NCBI GenBank assembly: GCA_034620365.1
Contig: JAQGEQ010000380.1
Span: 930,001-994,000, forward strand
Length of the DNA: 64,000 nt
Reading direction: 5' to 3'
DNA from: Pegea sp. RAD2-039
Lineage: Eukaryota > Chordata > Thaliacea > Salpida > Salpidae
Shown: piece after piece, positions 51,801 through 63,642 of the stretch
Numbering within the stretch: the stretch's first letter is position 1
How the letters are laid out: each line of letters starts with the position of its first letter
Position numbers and translations under genes: made by a program
Notes under the pieces: model-generated
What the model was told of the DNA's origin: nothing
The model's database searches: none
What the model saw: only the letters and a program-made list of their open reading frames with translations

Positions 51801-54800
51801 TATAATTGTTTTAAAAGTGTAAATAAAAGATTTGTTCACTTTTGCTTATGTGTAGTTCGGTTCTAAAATAGAATAAAAATTACCATAAATAGTTCGATGA
51901 TTCACATTCAGAAGTGGCTTTACTGCAAAAGCAACTTTCACAGCCAAACGAGTTTTCTGAGTGTAAATTAAAGTATCCTGGTTTGCATTGATCACAGTGT
52001 TTCCCAACCACATTTTTCTGAAATATTGAGAAAAGTAATCATAATTATCAAAGCATAAACAAAGATCTATCAAATTGTTTTATATCTTAGTTTTCAATTG
52101 AAGATTTACTTATTTTAAATTACAAGGATTTCGTTAAAGAACTAAATCGTGAGTTTTCGAAAAAGTCTTTGTATTTTGAAAAACAACAAACAATTAAATG
52201 ATAATCAACAATTTACTTTACAGTTACAGCTTCCAGCGCAAGGATCGTTATTCAAGCTTCCCTGTATGCTGCAAGCACAAGGATAACATAGAGGGAAGTC
52301 ATGGTAACCAGAAGCGCATCTAAAATAACAAACAACGTCTTAACCACAGATTTGAAATTTTTTAAGTAAATAAACTTGACATAAATTTTAATACAAGTTA
52401 ATAATACTCGGTACCATTTTTATGATAATTGAATGCAAGAAAATATAATAGTTTGTTAAAATTTGCTATGCTTTAAAATATGAATTTATGAATTTTATTT
52501 ACTTATGTCAACCCTATGATAATAAAATAAAAAATAAATAACAAGAACAATTAGGATGTTTAAACCTGTCACAATAAATGCCAGAATATCCTTTTTTGCA
52601 TTGACATGTTCCTGGCATAACCCCACTTCCATCATTAATGTCTTTAACACATACAAATGAGCCAGAAGTTGTTTGTGTTCCGTGAGTATCACATTGACAT
52701 TCCATGCAAGGAAAAGCCGCATTAGGTGGAACATTATAAGGTCTGTAATAGCCATCTTGACATCTATACAAATTTGGTAAATTAAATCACACTATTTATC
52801 AAATTCAACTTTTTAATTTATTGGTGTTCACTCTGTGCAAATATACTTTTCTTGTAAACTTCGTAATTTATATCTTTGACATTTATTCAGACGAGACTTT
52901 TCCATTTTTTTATTACTTCAAACAATTTTGTTTTATTTTAGTATCAGTTAAAAACAAATATTGGATATTAACAAATGTAACTGGCTCTAGTTTACCGATA
53001 TTCATTTCTCTTTGAATTGTGATAGAAGATCCATCAAAATTATATAAAAATAAAATATGAACTACGAATCTATTACTTTCAATTTCTTGATACATTTAAA
53101 TTTTCTTTTCACTAAAAGCTTTGTCTAATTTTACAATTTAGATTAAGTAGAAGGATTCCAGACAATGTTTTTTTAATTTAAGATTTATTTTGACTAATAG
53201 CATTTAGTTTAATAAAAATAAATTCATTAAAGAATAAGTTAACTAACCTTTCACAGTTGATTCCTTCAGTAAAATGCTTGCATTCGATACAAACACCACC
53301 ACCAGAATACTCTCCATCAACATTTAAGCTTTCTTGCCGATTTTCTACATGTTTATCGTAATAACATTCATCAGAGTGACCGTGACAGTTACAGGCTAAA
53401 TTAAAAACGATTCATTAAGAGACTATTCAAGAAATGTCCAACAAAATAGTTGAAGAGTTACGTTTGCAAATAAATCCACTTGTTCCTGGTTGCCATTTAT
53501 ACTGATTGTAATTTGGCTTGCATCGTTCGCAGTTTTCGCCAGAGGTGTGATGTTCACATGCGCATGAAAATAACTGAAAAATGATATTTTTTGTAAATGA
53601 TTTGAATAACAAAACAGTTTTTTAAATATTTGCTGATTATCCAAGAATGCTAACTCCGACATTATCATTTTTTTTATCTTTTTATCATGATTGTTCAATT
53701 ACACTGCATTTACATCAAGTCAACATCACAAGATACCTGGCTTCTTGAATTCATAGAGCAATCACGTGCGTGCCCATTACAGATACACATGCCTCCAATG
53801 CTGATATCTTTTAGTGAATAGAAATACTGTAAAATATTAGTATCTGGCTAAAGTCAAGGATAAAATTAGATATTCAGATGAAAGCTATTACATTCCAAAA
53901 ACATGAAAAATATTCAGATAAAAACATTACAAACAGTATAATGTTTCTCACTTCCAAATCATCACAGCTTAAAAATAAGTTTCATATTTAGTTTGTTAGT
54001 CAAGTTTTTGTTCAAACATTTTAACATGATATAAAATGTATGAACTAATCATTTAAGGATTACTAATAGAACCTTTCATTATCAAGCACCGCCATTTTCT
54101 AATCGTACAAGTTTACAAATCCTCTGTCATTAATTAAGCCTATTAGCTGTAAAAGCATTGGTACTAAAAGGTTGGAAATGAATGGAATCCATCTGAAATT
54201 AAAGTCTTCACAATTATTTCTTTTCATAGTCAGACTTTCTGGCGACAAAAGTGAAACAATTTTTTGTTCTTTTTACAGCTACTTTGGAAGCACAATCGAT
54301 TTTGGGATTTATGTCATCATGAGGGATTTCATTTATGATTTTTTTACTAAGTCATTTTATGATGATTTTGGAGTAGAAAAATAAAACCTTTTGATTTGTA
54401 GTTCAGACTTCATGAGCTTACCTCTTAAGTAGAAACAATTAAATCTGGGTAATAAGCATAAATTAAATAATACTAAAAGGTTGTTTCAGTGAAATACTTA
54501 GGTAATAGAAACTATTAACAACTAATTTTATGAAAAAAGTTTGTATTTGAAGACCATCTTTTCTCATCAAAATAAAAATAAGAAAAAATTAAATGTTTTA
54601 ATTCGTACTATCTTCAAATAGTCGCTGAATTTACTCAGGGTTGTTGTCACGTGTTTTTCTCGCTTGACAGAAAATATAACGCTGACGTAATGAGTAATAA
54701 GATCTGCATCGTGAGATGAGGATATATTATCCACTGTATGTTCTGGAAGTTTACTCTGGTAACTAAATAATGTCGAACCTAAAACTCTTGCATCTAGAAA

Positions 54801-57800
54801 AGTTATTTTTGACTTTATATGTTCTAATCTTTAGCTTTCCGAAATTTGATAATCGTAAATTTCAGTTTAAAAATTTCAATTTCTACTAGTAATCTAAAAA
54901 GATATTTTACAAATCATTATGTTATTATAAAAATATTTTTAAGTACGTCTATAGCACGACGAGTTATTTCTGCTGATTATCTAATACTTTGAAATTATCG
55001 TTTTTTGAAATATTTTACAATTTTTCCAATTTTATGAGATCAAACTTTTTTGTTTTATAGTAAAAAACCTTCCGTTGACACAAATCATTTTTAATCATAT
55101 ATATAAAGATTTTTCAAAACAATTTAAATTTTATTTTCTTACTTCGAGAAATTAGTAAATAGAGTTTTGATAGAATATCAAAGACAACTTTTCTTAATCT
55201 GACCAAACACTTAATTACCAAATTTCTATGATAAATCTAAATTTTCAAAAGTTGAATAAATTTGATTAGTGTTAAATTTAGAATCAACAAATCAATTGAT
55301 GTTGACGATTATTTCTCACCCGTCTTTGTAGTTCACTAAATTCTATGACTCCACAAGGACAGAGGGCCGAAGCAAGTTTATGTTTCCGGCGAAGAGCTAT
55401 TGGGTCAGGTCTAGTGACTACTTGGCGACGAGAAGGTCGCTCACATGGTCGATGCAATGATGCTAATAAATTGTGATGAACATTTTTATCTGAGCTATCT
55501 ACAGCAGTCTGATGCTTGTTAGTTTCCGAGTAATTAAACTGAGCATCCACAGAAGTGAGGACTCGACGTTGATCTTCTTCTGAAATTTGTCCATGACTTG
55601 GATTTTCGTGTCTTAATGCAGATGAATCGCAACTTGATGTAATTTGGAGAAGTAAAAATGAAAATAGGATTACATAAACCCTTCCCATTTTGATCACACT
55701 TTTCCGAGAATACTACTTAAAGTGCTTTCAAAAACGTTACATCAATAAACACAATTTTAAAATGTCTTTGAAGATTTATCCTGAAAATGATTTTAGTTTA
55801 AAATTAAACTCATAAGCTAAAAAACTCGACAATTACTTCTCGTCTACAAATAGCTCAATTAAAGAATTTTATTGAAAAAGTCTAAATCTGAATAATTGAA
55901 ATCATAACTGTTTGTTTCCTACTGTCTGATGTTTAATAGTGAAGTCTGCTTGCCTGTTAACGACTGAAAGTGATGCAAAAAGATGTGAACACTTTATGCG
56001 AAAGTATCGTCGTCTGCAGGTTGCTCAGCCAAAAAAAAGCGAGCAACTAACTGGTGGGAAAAGAAATTGACAAGATGTTGCGACTGACAATGACGTCATC
56101 ATATGTCCATAAAAGTGTTGTGAGTAGAATAAAAAGAAATAATCATAAAGACAACCGCCATTAAAAACGCAAACATGCTATAACCAATTATATTATCTTT
56201 CATATTTTTAATAAATTATTTTAGCAACATTAAAAATAATTTTATAAATTTTAATGGTAATTATAAAAATTTATAAAAAAATTTCAACAACATTTAAGAA
56301 GTAATCAAAACAACAATAAAATTTGTTATCTTTGACCTGTTGATTTGATGGTTGTCTTTGAAAAACCTGTTACTCTAAATTAAACTGAAAAAAACAAAAT
56401 TAAAGAAAAAACTGAACTACATTTGGTAATTGCAATCATTAACTAAAGGAATAATCTTTTTTTTTAATTTGTAAAGAGAAATTAGTTTAGGTAATGTTTG
56501 TAAGAAATCTGATAAATATTTAACACACCAATGAATCTGTTTTTGATATTAATCGCAACTGACGCTTTGAAGTCATAATTAAACAAAATTGCGAAAGAGG
56601 TTTTTTACAACTTTTTGTAACTACAAAAGAAGTTTCATTTTCACAACTCAAAATTTAGCTGATTTTACCAAAAAAAGTTGAAGTTTTTTTAACGATTTTG
56701 AAGTTCTGACATTGTAAAAATGCAATTGTCGCCATTCATGACTATCAACTTTAATACTGTACTAATCTATAAAAGATTAATGAAGTAATCCTCTTGATAA
56801 ACATATTTGACAGTAATCTGTGGACATGTGGACAAGCAACAGAGGCAAATTTTCAAACTGTCTCTATGTGACCTCAAAATATCCCCTGACCAGCAATATC
56901 TTTTACAATTCGCTCATTCGTGCGAAAAAAGAGCAGTAGTAAACGTCACAACGATGACCCACAACGCTTTTTGTCGAGACGAGGTAGCAGATGCTACTAG
57001 CAGCCCACCCTTCAAGCAAATCAACTCTACGTCGATAAACGCAGCTTGCTGCTAAATAATTTTCTCTACACAATAGTTGATAATATTACGTATCATGCTT
57101 CTCTTACACTGATCGACCCGACCTATTTATCATGTGACTAAATAGCTGGTGGTCGCAACTGGCTGTGTTATTTGGAGGCAAATGAAAACGCTCTGCAGGA
57201 CATCAAGCAAAATGAAGAGATGGCGTTAAGTAATTGATAAGTGGCAAGACAAGTTAATCGGCGGAAAATTCCAAGTAAGCAAGGGATTATCTTATCCTCG
57301 TTTAAATGTAAGTCGATTAAAACACTTTGACTAAACACCCGATATAGCTCTTTAATATGATGAACTCTTACTGATACTTTTCAAAGAATACTCTTTATTG
57401 TTACATCCAGTCGACTATAAGATTCTGTTGTAATTTAGGGGGTTCTTTTTAAAAGTTTGTTGTTTTATAAAATTAATAACAAACATTTTTATCAGTTAAA
57501 ATATTCTGGAATTTTTATCATGTAGAATAATTAAAGACCCCTTTTCCGGTAAATAAAAAATTGTAATGCTTATGATGTTTGATTGAAAATATTTAATAGC
57601 TTAGGAACATAACTTAGCTTTTGAAATGAAGAAATCACAATAAGCTAGTTTTTTTAAGTATCAATACAAAGCTCAATAACTAAATACTTAAGAATAAAAA
57701 ACCTAAAAATCATCACAGAGACACAAATCAAACCAACGTTAATATATTATCAACACTATTAAATGAATCATAGATAAGTTTTAATGAATACTAATCGTTA

Positions 57801-60800
57801 ATAGAGTTTTTAAAAAATGTTTTAAGCAAGTGTCTTATTTATACAGTTAAAAAAGGAAAATCGTAATCTCAGTTTTTGATTTGAAAATGGTACAACTTAT
57901 ATATTAACCACTTTATAGGGAGTGATTGAAACTCAAAAGACTAAATTGATCAATTTGAACCTTGATCGCACTTGTTTGCAAGTTTTGTTTGATCCTGATT
58001 ATTTCATTATTTGAATTCTGTGTTTACTAAATTGACAGATAGATTTCATAACTGATTATAGTTGATAATTTCATTTGCAAATATAAAAGTGTTTAACCAT
58101 CTGTGGCAAAGATAGAGATTTATGTATTTGACAACTTAAACAAATTAATTTAATTGAAAAATAAACGATTTTGTCCCATAATCAGAATTTACTAAGCTGG
58201 CTATTAGCTCTTAGCAAACATTGCTTAAACTTCAAACTTAAAAAAAATTGAAGTTTCTACAAATTTTAAATTCTTATTTAAGTTAATCACAAAACTCTAT
58301 AACTTACTCGTCTCGTAACCAAAGTGTCACTTGTCCTAGAGTTGAAGGCAAGGGCCATCAGATCGCCATTCAAAGTAAGAATACGTTGCAATCGAATTCT
58401 TACAAAGCGAGCAGAAGCATGTTGTAATAAAAGTGGAGATGGTTGCTTGGCGCTAGGTCTACCGTTGATAAGGGAAACATGAATCTATAATAATTACGAA
58501 ATATTTGACAATTTATCAAATAGTCATTGATAAGAACGTTTAGTGATAGCAAATACTTCAATATATTCAGAGCCTTTGATGAATTCTTTTATTTATTCAT
58601 GAAATTAAAACTTATGACAATCTGTTTGAAAATCGTTGCGTAAGCGTAAAGTCATCAACATTTGAGAGTTTTAACGTGACTAAATAGATTCAAGAAGTAT
58701 TTATATTCTATATTTTATCTTTCTTCAAACAGTATTTCAAAATAATTTATAGCTTTAAACTAGTCTTTGATGATTAAATTGACTCGTGATATATAGCCTG
58801 CAACTATTTTCTACAAATTAAATGCGACATTTTTACCTCCCCATTTTGTAGTGGTAAAATCTTTGAAAAATATGTTGTGCAAATGACTTCATCATCTCTT
58901 GTAAACCTTGGTGAGCTACTATCAGTTCCAATTATTCCATAATTACTTCGACACTCTCTGAACAGTTGGATTAATTCAGAAGCTAATTATTTTTTGTTTT
59001 TAAAAATTACCTTTCCGAATTTGCAAAGTATTGCCATGGCAACCAATCTTTACCGTCTAAAGATTTTTCTAGAATCCAGTTTCCAGGTCTTGGAGAGTTT
59101 GCTGCTTTCAAGATGATGTAAGCAACTTGATAAACCTGTAATGTTATAACGGTTTATATTTAGCTAGTTGCTTGATGACAAATTGAAAAAAAAGAATCAT
59201 TTATTTTAATGTATCAAGCTCCTATATTTTCTATTTAGGATTCGTTTTATAAAAACGTCGCTGTCGTATCTTCAAATGATAAAGAAGAGAACTCCTATAA
59301 ACGTGGATATTTATTTAGTGTAGATTAAAAACTGAAAAATATTTATTATATTTATTGATTTATCTAAAATTTCAAATTAGTTTTCAGTTTACTATTTTAT
59401 ATACTTTTTGATTGATTTTTTAGATTTTATTAGTTAGGAGTAATTCTTCACAATTAATCTTAAGTAGAAAACATCAAACAGATTACTAAGACTCAATGGC
59501 TTAGTGAGGAATTATCATTGAATGTTACTGAAATGAAAACAATCTCTAAAAAAAGAATAATAATGTTACTAGATTGAATTATGTCTGTTGCCAAGATCTT
59601 TCGGTTACTACTGATGTGTAAATTGCAGAAAATTTTGTTGAAATCTTTGAAGTTAGCAAATAATAAATAGTTCAGGGAAATATTGTTCAATTCATTGTTC
59701 CATCAACTGTGATAACGAGATGTCAATTATTCAACAAAATTGTAACCACTTTTATTTTGTCGCCACTTTGTTACCTCTTATCCATATTTGAACATTACCA
59801 AAATATCAAAGTAATTTGCAAATTCGCCCAAGGTGTTAGCTAAAGTTAGCAGGTTTTACTTTCAAGTGAAATGACAATTACTAACGCTCACCGACTTCGG
59901 TACTAAGTATTTTTAATGAATTTGTTAAATTGAGAAGCGATTAAAAGAACGATTATTTAACCTAACTGTTTTCATAACAAGTTATTGGTTATGATAAAAA
60001 CGAATTTTATCAGTCTACAAAATCATTATCATTTACAACCAAAATCACGAGACAAAGCATTGAAAATAGTAAAAGAAGCTCAATCATTTTTACATAAAAG
60101 CCTTTGACTGTTTTTCCAAGCCTAAAAACGTTAAGGTTTTAACGAAAAATCACAGCCTACCGCCTCCTTGAAGTAGCCGACTTTTTGTGGTACACGTAAC
60201 CGTTCCTCACACTTTGTTTAATCCTCACAGTAAAGTGAGGGGTGATTGAAATAGTTGTTCATTTCAATTTAGTCATTTCCACTTTTAGTTTAAGTATCGA
60301 ATTTCTATGAACATGGTACAACTTTCGACTAATAGTCCATCAGTATATCGAGGACGATCTAAAAAACCGCCAATGAAGATCAAGGCTACCGACGATGTTT
60401 CGAGATCACACGGAAATTACGAAGATGCAAGAACAATTTGTAATTATTTCAAGCTTTTTATTTCTTCCGAAAAATTCAAAGCCACGTGATTAGTACCTTA
60501 TGACTTATTCACGTGCTAGATTTTGACATTTGAAATTAGTAAAGAAGTATTTATTTAATATCATCTTGCTATTAGTACTTGAACTATGACTTAAGGAGAA
60601 ACGAGTTTACATGTTCGTTCTATACAAAAAGGTTATGTTTAGGCATCGTGTAATGTTTATATCATTCACAACATGAAGTAAAGTCAGAGTGATGTTGATT
60701 TTCTAAGCCGACCGTAACGCTGGGTTTCGACTACGTCATAACTAGTTGTTTACAAATTTTCTTACAGATTGATTATATGTTCATTCAAGGACAAGTATAA

Positions 60801-63642
60801 ATGAAAATGTTTTATCAAACTTCAGTCTGAACTGGAAATATTTTAAGTTATGAAAGTTAAGGTGAATAATAACATTTTAACATTTTTTTATGATGTATTG
60901 ATGATAAATGATGAGAAACAGAGTTAAAATTCTCAAAACTTTTTGAAAAAGTTTTTTTTGCTGTTTTTAATTAAAAAGAACATCCAAAACTAAATTTGAA
61001 AAATTCATCTTCCGAAAAGCTAGACGAACTTTTAAATGGTTTAAAATTAATTCGAATCCTAAAACTTTCAATGATTCAAATAGAATACAAATAGTGAAAA
61101 AAGTGGTGTAAAGAGACGTATAAGATTAAACTAAATTACTCCTTCATTTGTTAAATATTAAAAAATAGCGCAAATTTTGAACAATATTAAAATATTTTAG
61201 TAAATGATTTTGTTAAAAGCAACTTTAGATGTTGATATGAAGAAATAATATCGTTAATATCTTTGGTAAAACACTAGAAATTAAAGAGAAGTTAGGATAA
61301 AAATAAAGATGAAAAGATTTTCTTTCTAAGAAATGCCACTACCGAAAAGTCTAATAAAAACAGTTTTCTACTGACAAAGGATTACGAAACTGTCTTCTAT
61401 ATTCAATGAGAGAGTTGTGCTTAAGATTTGTTGTATTGGGAGTCTATTAACTCTTCTCATCTTCAGTCATTGGTCAACTTCTGACATATTCAATGTGCTC
61501 AAGCAAACATTGAAAATAGCTGAATTGTCAAAGAGGTTAAATTATACTGTAAATGTCGTTATGACAGCTTTACTGGCTCAATACGACAAAGAGCCAAAAA
61601 ATACAACCGCATAGCCAGGCATATTTTCAACTTTACTGTCAGCAAAATAGAATTTATTTCTTTTGAAATTCTTACACACTACTAAAAAACAACTTTTTAC
61701 GCCTAATATTTTAACATTTTACTAAAGTACACATTACATCAACTTTTTTCTGATGGTTTTATTTCATTGTTATAATTGTTACTTTAAATTGCTGCTAGTT
61801 ATAATTTAAATCAGTTTTATTAAATTGTACACATATTGAAACAAGACTCAATTAACTTTTAAATCATTTTTTTTATCTTGGGAAAAAGCTTTTAGTCGAA
61901 TCACTTACTTGTTTTAAATCCAAAGTTATAGTTATCCAATGATAACGATAGCCGTGGCTTATGCTTGGACTTTGCCACCAATAGCTGCCTCTACCATCAA
62001 TTGCGTAAGTAATTGGATGGTTTTTAGTTTGACTGCGGGAGTCACAAGTCTATAAAAGATTTTACAACTTAGTTTCGAAATATTTGTGTGTGAAGGTTAA
62101 CTTACCATGCACTGATGTGAATACGAAGAAAATCTTGCAACATGCTCCGTCAGTTTACAATACCTCTCTGGACCATATTCTCCACATGTAGCATTGGTAG
62201 TAATTCTTGCATTACTAGCTAGGTTGATCAGACGCGGAAATAAACCTGTTTTTAAAAAGATAAAATTAAACATAAATGAATTCATAGTTTATTTAACATA
62301 TATTATTATTTATATATAAAATATTTCATATATATGTAATGCTTATACTGCACCCTATAATGATAATTTTTTAATAAGACTAACAACAATTGTAAAACTA
62401 ATCTTGACAGCATCTTCTCGGAAATTTATTTGAAGTATATTTTGTCATTATGTCTTAATTAATGTAAATACTTCAAAAGTAAACAATAAAAAATTGGCAT
62501 AACAATATAGAGAAAGTCTTGTTACAAACAACTTTACATTGAAAATGTGGGCACACAAAATAAATATTATCAGAAAGAATGTAAGTCGTTTTTTGTTTGA
62601 AAGAAGAATGCAAACAGTGAAAATAAGCATTTGATAATATAAAAACCACAAATGTTTAAATACTTTTATTCAAATATTCACCCACTTTAACCTTTCATTT
62701 ACCTTTCAAACTTTTCTTTCACTTCTCTACATCGCTTATTATAAAATTTTGACGTTTCAAACTTAACAATAATCAATATCTCAAAATATAGAAAGAGTTT
62801 GTAGAATTTGTAAGTTTTCTAAACAAATTTTATATTCATTTAATCAAAGCCCCAAAATTAATTTAGAAACGAATTGAATGAAAATTGAAAGTTTTGTAAA
62901 TATCTTTCTAAATTTGATAGTTAGTATTTTCCACACCCTAAATCGTTACATAGGACGTTACAACGATGCTATTGTTAATGTTTTCATTGGCTAGTAAAAA
63001 GCTTTTATTTCCGGAAATGAAAACAGAATAGGCATCAAAATATGTTCTACTTTTAAGTAAACCGTTTGAAATTTTAAAAACTTTTTCAACTTTAAGCTGA
63101 CTTTATTTTTACGAGCTGAGACTGATTTAAACAAGTTATAAGTCTCCAATTAATACTGAACTTTTTTAATATTATTTAGACTAACTTTAACAATCATACT
63201 TACTGATATTTGAGTGTTTTAGATACGTATTTTGTCTCTTCGGAATAATTAAGTTTGTTCTTCTTGGGTGTGTGCCATACGCATTTGCATGAACACAATT
63301 AAATAATTTGAAAAATGTCAACAAAAATAATACGAATATTAAACATCGAGTTGTCAGCTTAGATGTTTGCAATGTTTTTGAAAGTACGACGTTCTTTTGA
63401 CAACGCAAAGTAAAATCTTTTTTAAGTTGAACTCTGCATTTATAAGAGGATATTGTTTTACTTTGATTGAAATTTAATTCAAATTGCTGCAACAATACAG
63501 GTTTCCTTTTTAAATCCGAATGCTTGTAATCATTTTCATTAAGATCAATTTTAAGTAGTGTCCATTGAGGCAAACTTAAAGAAAACTCTGAATTGAAGCT
63601 TAGTTTGTTACTAGCAAAATTCTTTGATTGATTTGATTTCAT
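33885..63642 (-). CDS. Laminin alpha chain, alpha-1/2 class, complete
   Basis: About 63 exons on the minus strand, from 63642..63204, 62245..62106, 62049..61909, 59135..59011, 58957..58837, 58484..58308 and 53826..53737 down to 34512..34275 and 34030..33885. All junctions but one joined in phase by hand. The total is about 9.7 kb of coding sequence, roughly 3,250 residues, close to vertebrate alpha-1/alpha-2 plus an N-terminal extension. Laminin alpha pairs with beta and gamma chains into the cross-shaped heterotrimer of basement membranes; LN polymerises, LG modules bind integrins and dystroglycan. Domain order is LN, four and a half LE, L4a, about nine LE, L4b, three LE, coiled coil, LG1-5. 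Two L4 domains plus an LN domain place it in the alpha-1/2 class, not alpha-3/5. The junction 35404 to 35168 does not keep frame in my reading, so a small exon or an indel is missed there. Confidence 0.95.
36937..41037 (-). other. Laminin alpha LG1-LG3
   Basis: Exons 41037..40894, 40777..40626, 40531..40384 and 40310..40180 (LG1); 40124..39959, 39795..39654, 39405..39282 and 37878..37734 (LG2); 37680..37483, 37415..37270 and 37119..36937 (LG3). Each module ends with a GC(M/L/I) motif and a paired Cys. LG3 has a lysine-rich insert ([12 protein letters not shown]) after the second strand. The integrin-binding surface of laminins lies in LG1-3. The 1.4-kb intron 39281-37879 shows no other gene. 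Confidence 0.9.
41139..44702 (-). other. Laminin alpha coiled-coil (domains II and I)
   Basis: Exons 44702..44575, 44522..44415, 43767..43656, 43593..43440, 43335..43077, 42890..42774, 42665..42502, 42405..42170, 41824..41708, 41577..41398 and 41293..41139. About 580 Lys/Glu/Leu/Asn-rich residues show heptad-like spacing and begin with DDCVENLL, where a Cys joins the three chains. This part assembles the trimer with beta and gamma. Confidence 0.88.
44786..46334 (-). other. Laminin alpha LEc repeats
   Basis: Exons 46334..46208, 46135..46022, 45370..45165 and 44979..44786. After the half module closing L4b come about three EGF-like modules ([37 protein letters not shown]). They end the short arm before the coiled coil. 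The 650-base intron at 46021-45371 shows nothing else. Confidence 0.88.
46475..47156 (-). other. Laminin alpha L4b (laminin IV) domain
   Basis: Exons 47156..47007, 46868..46680 and 46596..46475. Hallmarks are [25 protein letters not shown] and [17 protein letters not shown] second IV module in an alpha chain with LN is the signature of the alpha-1/2 class. Confidence 0.9.
47898..50528 (-). other. Laminin alpha LEb repeats (between L4a and L4b)
   Basis: Exons 50528..50397, 50343..50268, 50182..50088, 49949..49827, 49567..49410, 49328..49183, 49004..48812, 48691..48555, 48489..48386, 48328..48199 and 48041..47898. They encode about nine laminin-type EGF modules, including the two halves flanking the L4 domains. 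Most introns fall within modules at phase 2 or 0. Confidence 0.9.
50746..51644 (-). other. Laminin alpha L4a (laminin IV) domain
   Basis: Exons 51644..51463, 51390..51284 and 50996..50746 encode the IV module. Hallmarks are [27 protein letters not shown] and [13 protein letters not shown]. The first exon uses the TTCCAG acceptor at 51645; the larger open frame above it is out of phase. Confidence 0.9.
51884..53737 (-). other. Laminin alpha LEa repeats (before L4a)
   Basis: Exons 53573..53462, 53395..53248, 52763..52566, 52319..52217 and 52017..51884, with the Cys of the LN exon. They give four laminin-type EGF modules and the first half of a fifth, which is split by L4a. The motifs [23 protein letters not shown] and [12 protein letters not shown] are typical. 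Confidence 0.9.
54214..55688 (-). CDS. Nested secreted protein in a laminin intron, possibly NTR-fold
   Basis: This lies inside the 4.5-kb laminin intron 58307-53827, on the same strand. Exon 1 (55688..55320, donor GTGAGA) encodes 123 residues: a clear signal peptide ([19 protein letters not shown]), a hydrophilic segment with Arg pairs, then [17 protein letters not shown] second exon, best read 54812..54609, begins [12 protein letters not shown] and contains [14 protein letters not shown] third candidate (about 54346..54214) has IDCASKVAV and [12 protein letters not shown] before a stop. The Cys-x-Cys start, the following beta strand and later Cys pair resemble NTR folds (TIMP, agrin NtA). 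I could not make exon 2 to 3 keep phase, and a stronger acceptor at 54794 would need a further small exon. The signal-peptide exon is well supported; the family and 3' structure are tentative. Confidence 0.5.
55950..57300. promoter_or_regulatory. GC-elevated stretch upstream of the nested gene
   Basis: This part of the large laminin intron is visibly less A+T-rich than its surroundings and lies just upstream of the nested gene's ATG at 55688. It may hold the promoter or an enhancer. A plus-strand open frame at 56807-57055 begins at TTG rather than ATG, and I do not count it as a gene. Confidence 0.3.
59136..61908. other. Long laminin intron 3
   Basis: 2.8-kb intron within the LN domain. It has a GC-elevated part at about 59840-60780, with a perfect short hairpin (CCTCAC, 6-base loop, GTGAGG) near 60223-60240 and a 60-codon plus-strand frame at 60307-60489. 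A second plus-strand frame at 61417-61614 has a hydrophobic start. Neither has a convincing gene structure. Confidence 0.4.
62246..63203. other. Laminin intron 1
   Basis: About 960 bases between the signal-sequence exon and the first LN exon. A+T-rich; I see nothing else in it. Confidence 0.5.
63204..63642 (-). other. Laminin alpha exon 1: N-terminal extension and signal sequence
   Basis: The first in-frame ATG is at 63642, after an in-frame stop at 63681-63679. About 100 hydrophilic residues come before a strong hydrophobic stretch ([17 protein letters not shown]) ending HANAYG, which looks like a signal peptide with a cleavage site. The exon ends at 63204 in phase 1 and joins the LN exon at 62245. 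A signal 100 residues in is odd. Either translation starts elsewhere (for example after an unseen 5' exon spliced into this frame) or the protein has an unusual leader. Confidence 0.55.

Larger units (their letters stand above)
53737..62245 (-). other. Laminin alpha LN domain (exons 2-7)
   Basis: Exons 62245..62106, 62049..61909, 59135..59011, 58957..58837, 58484..58308 and 53826..53737. Hallmarks in order: [99 protein letters not shown] and [20 protein letters not shown]. This is the polymerisation domain of the short arm. Two of its introns are long (2.8 and 4.5 kb); the 4.5-kb intron contains another gene. Confidence 0.95.

Noticed and set aside
52495-52755. 86-codon minus-strand frame
   Set aside because: It is an out-of-frame shadow of the laminin LE exon 52763..52566, whose Cys spacing clearly identifies the true frame.
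54172-54384. Plus-strand 70-codon frame in the laminin intron
   Set aside because: It overlaps the candidate third exon of the nested minus-strand gene, and its Phe-rich composition looks non-coding.
56807-57055. Plus-strand frame of 82 codons with several Cys
   Set aside because: It starts at TTG with no ATG near the beginning, and I found no matching exon on either side. It is more likely part of a GC-elevated regulatory stretch.
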